A stretch of DNA of 17,246 bases from Alphaproteobacteria bacterium (GTDB lineage: Bacteria; Pseudomonadota; Alphaproteobacteria; UBA2136; UBA6156), in contig JAIXXE010000180.1 of the NCBI GenBank assembly GCA_027490875.1, forward strand, positions 1 to 17,246, in the 5' to 3' direction. The notes beneath the pieces were generated by a model. That model was not told the DNA's origin. It did no database searches and saw only the letters and a program-made list of their open reading frames with translations. Positions 12,252 to 17,246 of the stretch are shown piece by piece. Position 1 is the first letter of the stretch, and every line of letters starts with the position of its first letter. A program made the position numbers and the translations under genes.

Positions 12252-13010
12252 TTAAGCTCCTGCTTGGGCGTTGGTTGGGTTGCTTTTGGGGGCCGTAGCC
12301 TGTTGACGGCTGCGGCGGAATGGCATCCCGAAGGCGGCCAGCAAAGCACGGGTTTCGTCATCGGTTTTGGCGGTGGTGCAGATGACCACGTCCATCCCAC
12401 GAATCCGGTCGGTCTTGTCGTAATCGATTTCCTGGAAAATGATCTGTTCCTTAATCCCCATGGCGTAGTTACCCTTGCCATCGAAACTGCGGGTTGGAAC
12501 ACCGTCAAAGTCACGGACACGTGGCAGTGCAATGGTGATCAGGCGATCGAGAAACTCCCACATACGGGGGCCGCGCAGCGTAACCTTGCAGCCAATCGCC
12601 ATGCCTTCACGCAGCTTAAAGTTGCTGATGCTCTTGCGGGCTTTGGTGGCAACGGGTTGCTGGCCGGCGATAAGACGCATATCATTCATCGCAAACTCGA
12701 GAATCTTTTTATCTTCCGCAGCCTTGCCTACACCCATGTTCAGCACAATTTTGGTCAGCCGTGGCACCATCATGGGGTTACGGTAGCTAAACTTCTTGGT
12801 TAGGTCAGCACGAATCTTTTCGTTGTAAAGCTTGGAAAAGCGTGGGGTATAGCCCTTCACGCCCACCTCGGCCTTGGCCTGGGTGTGTTGCTCCATCACT
12901 TCCGTAGCGCCAGCGCCACTCTTGCCTTTGCCCTTGCTCGGGCTTTTGGGTGCAGCACCCTTGGCTGGAGCTTTGGTGACCCCAGGCTTTTTTGCAGTTG
13001 GACTTGCCAT
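12252..13010 (-). CDS. rplE: 50S ribosomal protein L5 with lysine-rich N-terminal extension
   Basis: L5 binds 5S rRNA and the P-site tRNA, and bridges to S13. The L5 core (about 53-232) contains NPMMVPRLTKIVLNMGVGKA, KARKSISNFKLREGMAIGCK and DYDKTDRIRGMDVVI. At 252 aa it exceeds the usual 178-187. A Lys/Ala/Pro/Gly-rich N-terminus of about 50 residues (APAKGAAPKSPSKGKGKSGA) and a C-terminal tail of about 20 account for this. The long start is supported by AAAGGGA 8 nt before ATG 13010 and by the 15-bp gap from rplX. The internal ATG at residue 39 has no clear advantage. Confidence 0.96.
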   Translation of the reverse strand: MASPTAKKPGVTKAPAKGAAPKSPSKGKGKSGAGATEVMEQHTQAKAEVGVKGYTPRFSKLYNEKIRADLTKKFSYRNPMMVPRLTKIVLNMGVGKAAEDKKILEFAMNDMRLIAGQQPVATKARKSISNFKLREGMAIGCKVTLRGPRMWEFLDRLITIALPRVRDFDGVPTRSFDGKGNYAMGIKEQIIFQEIDYDKTDRIRGMDVVICTTAKTDDETRALLAAFGMPFRRSRQQATAPKSNPTNAQAGA

Positions 13011-13025
13011 GGTCAGTATCCCTTT

Positions 13026-13424
13026 CTACTTGGACTTAGCCTTGGTTGATGGTTTGGCGGCAGGCTTGCCTGCCTTGGCTTTTTTAATGGTGTCGATAAC
13101 GTCACCGCTCTTTTTGATGACGCGTTGTTTGGCGCCTTCGGCAGTAATTTTGTAGCCCACTTTAACGGGTTTGCCGCTCTTGGGGTCCTTCAGCATCACG
13201 TTGCTGGAATGGATGGAAAGCTCTTTTTGCACAATGCCAGGCTCTTTTTGGGTCGCCATCGCCTTGCGGGCGGAAAGGTGCTTTTTGGCCATCAGCAGAC
13301 CGCCGATAATCACGCGGTTGGTGGCCGTCAGCACGTTCGCGATTTTACCGCTTTGCCCTTTGGCCTTCCCGCTGATGATGACGACTTCGTCACCCTTTTT
13401 CAGTTTATTCTGTAATGAAGCCAT
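13026..13424 (-). CDS. rplX: 50S ribosomal protein L24
   Basis: L24 is an early-assembly protein near the exit tunnel. The 132-aa product begins with a KOW motif region, KKGDEVVIISGKAKGQSGKI (about 9-28), followed by SNVMLKDPKSGKPVKVGYKI. It is longer than the usual 100-105 aa because of a Lys/Ala-rich C-terminal tail (about 110-132). ATG 13424 follows the rplN stop by 2 nt. Its SD, GGAGGTG, lies within the end of rplN, so the two are translationally coupled. Confidence 0.96.
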   Translation of the reverse strand: MASLQNKLKKGDEVVIISGKAKGQSGKIANVLTATNRVIIGGLLMAKKHLSARKAMATQKEPGIVQKELSIHSSNVMLKDPKSGKPVKVGYKITAEGAKQRVIKKSGDVIDTIKKAKAGKPAAKPSTKAKSK

Positions 13425-13426
13425 GA

Positions 13427-13795
13427 TTAGAGCACCTCCGGAGCGAGTGAAATGATTTTCATGAACTGCTTTGCACGCAATTCACGGGCGACTGGGCCAA
13501 AAATACGGGTGCCAACGGGCTCGTTCTTTTTGTCGATCAGCACGGCCGCGTTGCGGTCAAAGCGAATGGCGGTGCCATCGGCGCGAATCGTTTCCTTGGC
13601 ACAGCGAACGACCACCGCACGGGCGACGTCACCTTTTTTTACCTTGGCGCGGGGAATTGCGTCGTTAATGCTGACAATAATAATATCGCCCACGCGTGCG
13701 TAACGACGGCGGGTGCCGCCCAGGACGCGAATGCACATCACTTCCTTGGCGCCGCTGTTGTCAGCAACGTCGAGGCGGGTTTCCTGTTGAATCAT
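13427..13795 (-). CDS. rplN: 50S ribosomal protein L14
   Basis: L14 lies at the subunit interface and contacts 16S rRNA helix 14. It is exactly the usual 122 aa. It starts MIQQETRLDVADNSGAKEVM and contains the family signature ADNSGAKEVMCIRVLGG, GDIIIVSINDAIP and the end SLAPEVL. ATG 13795 is preceded by GAGGAG. The gap after rpsQ is 24 bp. Confidence 0.98.
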   Translation of the reverse strand: MIQQETRLDVADNSGAKEVMCIRVLGGTRRRYARVGDIIIVSINDAIPRAKVKKGDVARAVVVRCAKETIRADGTAIRFDRNAAVLIDKKNEPVGTRIFGPVARELRAKQFMKIISLAPEVL

Positions 13796-13819
13796 CGGAC
13801 CTGCTCCTCTTGCTGTTCT

Positions 13820-14101
13820 TTAAGCCTGCACATCGCTGGCCGTATCGGTCACCATCAGGCCGGCGGCCTGGACAACCCGATGTAGATCAAAATGCTTGAG
13901 CTTGCTCATCGGCCGGCACTCTACAATTTCGACCACATCACCCAGCTTGGCCGTGCCAGCAGGGTTGTGCGCATGAAACTTTTTGCTGCTACGCTGAATT
14001 TTGCCGTACAGGGGGTGACGGGTGGTACGGGCCACGCTCACCACAATGGTTTGGGCTGCTTTGTCGGACACAACCGTGCCCTTGAGTACGCGCTTAGGCA
14101 T
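13820..14101 (-). CDS. rpsQ: 30S ribosomal protein S17
   Basis: S17 is a primary 16S rRNA-binding OB-fold protein. The 93-aa product starts MPKRVLKGTVVSDKAAQTIV and has RTTRHPLYGKIQRSSKKFHA and GDVVEIVECRPMSKLKHF, the S17 signature. Its ATG overlaps the rpmC stop by one base (TAATG), a classic coupling junction. A short C-terminal addition brings it slightly above the common 78-87 aa. Confidence 0.97.
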   Translation of the reverse strand: MPKRVLKGTVVSDKAAQTIVVSVARTTRHPLYGKIQRSSKKFHAHNPAGTAKLGDVVEIVECRPMSKLKHFDLHRVVQAAGLMVTDTASDVQA

Positions 14102-14301
14102 TACTTAACCTCCTTCTTCACCAGTTGAGTCTGGGCAGTTTTAAGCCGGGCCACCGCTTTGCGCACGTCGCGCCAACGGTTTGGGTTGGCCAGTTGGCCT
14201 GCGGCCTTTTGAAAGCGCAGGTTCATCTGTTCCTTACGCAGGTTTAGCAGCAAGTCGGCCAGTTGGGCCGCGCTCTTGCCAATGATTTCGCTCATTTTCA
14301 T
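14101..14301 (-). CDS. rpmC: 50S ribosomal protein L29
   Basis: L29 lies at the tunnel exit, where it forms part of the docking site for SRP and trigger factor with L23. I place the start at ATG 14301 (MKMSEIIGK), giving 66 aa, the normal size. GGGAG lies 8 nt upstream, and the start falls 4 nt after the rplP stop. The frame is open to 14331, but that would overlap rplP without benefit. Two-helix pattern LLNLRKEQMNLRFQKAAGQL and RDVRKAVARLKT is clear. Confidence 0.95.
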   Translation of the reverse strand: MKMSEIIGKSAAQLADLLLNLRKEQMNLRFQKAAGQLANPNRWRDVRKAVARLKTAQTQLVKKEVK

Positions 14302-14305
14302 GTGT

Positions 14306-14722
14306 TTAGCTCCCGTGGTGACGCGATACAATTTTGGTCTTAATCGGCAGTTTCATCGCTGCCAAACGGAAGGCTTCCTTGGCAATCGCCTCGGTCACAC
14401 CCGCCATTTCGTACAGAATTTTTCCAGGCTTGACGCGGGCAACCCAATACTCAGGGGCCCCTTTCCCGCTCCCCATCCGTACTTCGGCAGGCTTGCGGCT
14501 GACTGGTACATCGGGGAACACGCGCACCCAGACACGGCCACCGCGGGCGATGGAACGGGTCATGGCGCGGCGGGCCGCTTCAATCTGGCGGGCGGTGACG
14601 CGCTCGGGCTCCATGGCTTTGAGGCCATATTCGCCGAACGACACTTCGGTGCCGCCTTTGGCATTGCCGTAAATCCGGCCTTTATGGGCCTTACGGTATT
14701 TGGTGCGCTTGGGCTGTAGCAT
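14306..14722 (-). CDS. rplP: 50S ribosomal protein L16
   Basis: L16 organises the A-site region of the large subunit. The 138-aa product starts MLQPKRTKYRKAHKGRIYG and shows FGEYGLKAMEPERVTARQIE, ARRAMTR and MGSGKGAPEYWVARVKPGK, all family hallmarks including the R-rich loop. ATG 14722 has AAGGAAAAG upstream. The 33-bp gap from rpsC and 4-nt gap to rpmC fit the S10 operon order. Confidence 0.98.
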   Translation of the reverse strand: MLQPKRTKYRKAHKGRIYGNAKGGTEVSFGEYGLKAMEPERVTARQIEAARRAMTRSIARGGRVWVRVFPDVPVSRKPAEVRMGSGKGAPEYWVARVKPGKILYEMAGVTEAIAKEAFRLAAMKLPIKTKIVSRHHGS

Positions 14723-14755
14723 GATTCTTTTCCTTCAGACTCTTGTCGCTAAACT

Positions 14756-15403
14756 TTAAGCAGGGCTGCTTAGGTCGAGGTTGTACTTTTCCCCGTGGTT
14801 GACCCACACCTGAACGCCAATGACGCCGTAGGTGGTTTGGGCTGTGCCGTAGCCGTAATCGATATCGGCCCGCAGCGTGTGCAGCGGCAAGGAACCCTCG
14901 ATGTACCAATCGGTCCGGGCAATTTCGGCACCAGCCAAGCGGCCGGAAAGACGAACCCGAACCCCTTTGGCCCCGTTACCCATGGCGTTTTGAACGGCAC
15001 GCTTCATGGCACGGCGGTAGGCAATCCGGCGCTCGATTTGATCAGCGATGCTGTCGGCAATCAATTTGGCATCAATGTCGGGCTTACGAATTTCAACAAT
15101 GTTCACCACCACATCGGATTTGCTCTTGAGCTGCAACTTTTTGCGGAGAGTTTCAATATCGGCACCCTTTTTACCGATGATGACACCGGGGCGTGCGCTA
15201 TGGATGAAAATACGGCACTTTTTGTTGGGGCGCTCGATGGTAATTTTGCTAATGGCGGCACCCTTAAGCTTGCCAATGAGGTAGCTGCGAATCGCGGCAT
15301 CCTCTTTGAGCAGTTCGGGGTACTCTTTGCCGGCAAACCACATGCTATCCCAGCCGCGGTTGATGCCCAAGCGAAGACCAATCGGTTTGACTTTCTGACC
15401 CAT
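14756..15403 (-). CDS. rpsC: 30S ribosomal protein S3
   Basis: S3 lines the mRNA entry channel with S4 and S5. The 215-aa product starts MGQKVKPIGLRLGINRGWDS, has a type II KH domain with the GxxG loop in PGVIIGKKGADIETLRKKL, and the C-terminal signature RLSGRLAGAEIARTDWY with GYGTAQTTYGVIGVQVWV. ATG 15403 lies 2 nt past the rplV stop, and its GGAGG is inside rplV, so the two are coupled. Confidence 0.98.
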   Translation of the reverse strand: MGQKVKPIGLRLGINRGWDSMWFAGKEYPELLKEDAAIRSYLIGKLKGAAISKITIERPNKKCRIFIHSARPGVIIGKKGADIETLRKKLQLKSKSDVVVNIVEIRKPDIDAKLIADSIADQIERRIAYRRAMKRAVQNAMGNGAKGVRVRLSGRLAGAEIARTDWYIEGSLPLHTLRADIDYGYGTAQTTYGVIGVQVWVNHGEKYNLDLSSPA

Positions 15404-15405
15404 AG

Positions 15406-15843
15406 TTAAGCCTCCGTCTTTTCGCTAGAAGTTTCAGCCTTGGCAGCAGCTTTGGAAGCAGCCTTAACTGGGGTAGCAGCCTTTTCGGCAACCACCACGG
15501 TGATGTGACAACGGTGTTTCATAATCGGTGCGGCGCGGCCACGGGCCCGTGGGTTAAAGCGCTTGAGCACCGTGCCTTTGTCGGCATAGGCGCGGGCAAC
15601 CACGAGCTTGTCGAGGTTGAGGCCTGCGTTGTGCTCGGCATTGGCAATGGCCGACAGCAACACCTTGCGGGTTGGGGTGGCCAAACGCTTTTTGCAAAAC
15701 TGCAAGGCGTTCAGGGCTTGGGCAATCGGCTTGCCGCGAATCAGGGCCAGAATCAGCTGGGCCTTTTGCTGGCTTCCTTTAAGGCCACGTGCCGTGGCAG
15801 CAGCCTCGGACGCGCTTTGAATGTGAGGGGTTGGTAGGCTCAT
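15406..15843 (-). CDS. rplV: 50S ribosomal protein L22 with Ala/Lys-rich tail
   Basis: L22 lines the nascent peptide tunnel through its long beta hairpin. The core (about 18-118) shows KAQLILALIRGKPIAQALNA, the NAEHNAG motif and the hairpin RFNPRARGRAAPIMKHRCHI. At 145 aa it exceeds the usual 110-127. The excess is a repetitive Ala/Lys/Glu tail (AATPVKAASKAAAKAETSSE). ATG 15843 is preceded by AAAAGGA. Confidence 0.97.
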   Translation of the reverse strand: MSLPTPHIQSASEAAATARGLKGSQQKAQLILALIRGKPIAQALNALQFCKKRLATPTRKVLLSAIANAEHNAGLNLDKLVVARAYADKGTVLKRFNPRARGRAAPIMKHRCHITVVVAEKAATPVKAASKAAAKAETSSEKTEA

Positions 15844-15872
15844 GGGCTAATCCTTTTCGCTATCAATCAGGC

Positions 15873-16166
15873 CTATTTCTTCGCCGCCGGTTTCGCGGCT
15901 TCTACCTTCTTCTCGGGGTGGCCGTTGAAGGTACGCGTTGGGGCAAATTCGCCCAGCTTGTGGCCAATCATGTTATCGGTCACCAGCACGGGAATGAACT
16001 TGTTGCCGTTGTGAACAGCCAAGGCCACGCCAACAAAGCTTGGCATGATGGTGCTGCGGCGGCTCCAGGTCTTGATAACTTCCTTTTTGCCACTGCTTTG
16101 CACCTTGTCGATTTTCTTGACCAGGTGGCCATCCACGAAGGGACCTTTTTTAACGGAACGGGCCAT
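15873..16166 (-). CDS. rpsS: 30S ribosomal protein S19
   Basis: S19 forms a complex with S13 in the 30S head. The 97-aa product starts MARSVKKGPFVDGHLVKKID and has the signature WSRRSTIMPSFVG, NMIGHKLGEFAPTRTF. A short basic tail (KKVEAAKPAAKK) follows the core. ATG 16166 has GGAG upstream; 22 bp separate it from rplB. Confidence 0.98.
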   Translation of the reverse strand: MARSVKKGPFVDGHLVKKIDKVQSSGKKEVIKTWSRRSTIMPSFVGVALAVHNGNKFIPVLVTDNMIGHKLGEFAPTRTFNGHPEKKVEAAKPAAKK

Positions 16167-16188
16167 TGTATGTGTTCTCCTTCAAATC

Positions 16189-17022
16189 TTAGCGGGTGGC
16201 GTTGCGGCGACGGATAATCATCCGGCTGCTTGGTTTACGCAGGTTGCGGGTCTTCTTACCCTTGGTGGATTTACCCCACGGTGTGACCGGGTGACGGCCA
16301 CCAGAGGTTTTACCTTCACCACCGCCGTGTGGGTGGTCGATCGGGTTCATGGCAACCCCACGAACCACGCTACGCTTACCAAGCCAGCGGTTACGGCCGG
16401 CCTTACCAAGTTGACGGTTCATGTGGTCGGCATTGGAAACTGCACCAATGGTGGCCATGCAGCTTTCGTGCACGCGACGCAATTCGCCGCTTGGCATTTT
16501 AAGCTGAATCGTCGCGCCATCCTTACCGGCAACCTGCACGCTGCTGCCAGCGCTTCGGGCCATTTTGCCACCGGCACCGGGCTTCACTTCAACGTTGTGA
16601 ACCACAGTCCCAACCGGAATGTTTTTGAGTGGAAGGGCGTTGCCGGGCTGAATTTCGGCCTGTGCGCCAGCCATAACAGTATCGCCAGCCTTCATCTTTT
16701 GCGCGGCCAAGATGTAGCTCTTTTCGCCATCCTTGTAGGTAATGAGGGCGATGAAGGCGCTGCGGTTTGGGTCGTACTCAAGGTGTTCAACATTCGCGGG
16801 TACGCCCAACTTGGCGCGACGGAAATCGATCATCCGGTAGCGGCGCTTGTGGCCACCGCCGCGTTGCCACACCGTGGTCACGCCTTGGTTGTTACGGCCA
16901 CCGCTGCTGCTTAAGGGCACCGTGAGGCTGCGCTCGGGCTTGCCTTTAAAGAGCTCGCTACGGTCTACCATCACCAGCTGGCGACGACCAGCCGAAGTGG
17001 GGTTAAAGGTTTTCAATGCCAT
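16189..17022 (-). CDS. rplB: 50S ribosomal protein L2
   Basis: L2 is needed for subunit association and peptidyl transferase activity. The 277-aa product is the usual size. It begins MALKTFNPTSAGRRQLVMVD, has RNNQGVTTVWQRGGGHKRRY (about 43-62), and the C-terminal signature RGVAMNPIDHPHGGGEGKTS with the essential His in the HPHGGG loop, ending SSRMIIRRRNATR. ATG 17022 is preceded by AAGGAGA. The gap from rplW is 19 bp. Confidence 0.98.
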   Translation of the reverse strand: MALKTFNPTSAGRRQLVMVDRSELFKGKPERSLTVPLSSSGGRNNQGVTTVWQRGGGHKRRYRMIDFRRAKLGVPANVEHLEYDPNRSAFIALITYKDGEKSYILAAQKMKAGDTVMAGAQAEIQPGNALPLKNIPVGTVVHNVEVKPGAGGKMARSAGSSVQVAGKDGATIQLKMPSGELRRVHESCMATIGAVSNADHMNRQLGKAGRNRWLGKRSVVRGVAMNPIDHPHGGGEGKTSGGRHPVTPWGKSTKGKKTRNLRKPSSRMIIRRRNATR

Positions 17023-17041
17023 GATTGTGTCTCCTTTTCCC

Positions 17042-17246
17042 TTACTTCACGCCTGCCATCAGGTCGGCGCTTTGGCCTTCCTTCAGCTGCACAAAGGCTT
17101 TTTTCATATCTTGGGTTGCGCCAAAACGGCCACCCTTCTTTTTACCCTTGGCAATCAGGGTATTCACGCGGGTTACTTCCACACCATAAAGGGCTTGTAC
17201 GGCCTCTTTAATTTCGGGCTTGGTCGCGGTTTTCAGCACTTCAAAG
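17042..17246 (-). CDS. rplW: 50S ribosomal protein L23, C-terminal part (cut by window edge)
   Basis: L23 lies at the tunnel exit and is a docking site for SRP and trigger factor. The frame stays open to the right edge and reads FEVLKTATKPEIKEAVQALY, then GVEVTRVNTLIAKGKKKGGR, the standard L23 core. About the first third of the protein, including its start, is outside the window. It is followed by rplB as in the S10 operon. Confidence 0.95.
   Translation of the reverse strand, partial: FEVLKTATKPEIKEAVQALYGVEVTRVNTLIAKGKKKGGRFGATQDMKKAFVQLKEGQSADLMAGVK

Overview
The window is a stretch of bacterial chromosome dominated by the S10-spc-alpha ribosomal protein cluster, read almost entirely on the minus strand (right to left). 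Gene content and order suggest an alphaproteobacterium: adk directly follows secY, rpsD is absent between rpsK and rpoA, and IF-1, L15, RpoA and ArgS all look alphaproteobacterial. This is inferred from family resemblance only. The genus cannot be told. An infA-rpmJ pair just before rpsM is not the commonest alphaproteobacterial layout and hints at a deep or unusual lineage.

Layout in the direction of transcription. (1) 17246-10956: rplW (partial), rplB, rpsS, rplV, rpsC, rplP, rpmC, rpsQ, rplN, rplX, rplE, rpsN, rpsH, rplF. This is one tight block with 1-nt overlaps to short gaps. (2) A 247-bp gap (10709-10955) holding two strong hairpin terminators, a promoter candidate and a solitary hairpin that resembles a type I-E CRISPR repeat. 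(3) 10708-8981: rplR, rpsE, rplO, with rpmD (L30) missing, ending in its own terminator. (4) 8008-8883 on the plus strand: an inserted, self-contained gene with its own promoter candidate, a perfect Shine-Dalgarno and a terminator. It encodes four tandem Cys-His-Cys-Cys zinc-finger repeats and interrupts the normally contiguous rplO-secY junction. (5) 7800-3621: secY, adk, a lone DppC/OppC-type ABC permease subunit and a periplasmic AMIN/Amidase_3 cell-wall amidase, coupled by overlapping start, stop and SD signals. (6) 2991-3596 plus strand: lipB. (7) 2879-353: infA, a divergent short rpmJ (L36), rpsM, rpsK, rpoA, ending in a terminator. rplQ (L17) is missing. (8) 248-1: the start of argS.

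Most genes act together in making the ribosome, RNA polymerase alpha, the Sec translocon and initiation factor 1. What stands out is the fragmentation of the spc operon into separately terminated pieces, the loss of rpmD and rplQ from their usual places, lysine/alanine-rich tails on L5, S5 and L22, an insertion-bearing L36, and the zinc-finger array gene. That gene is the best candidate for an undescribed element: it has no visible catalytic domain, and its codon use is visibly more A/T-rich than that of its neighbours.
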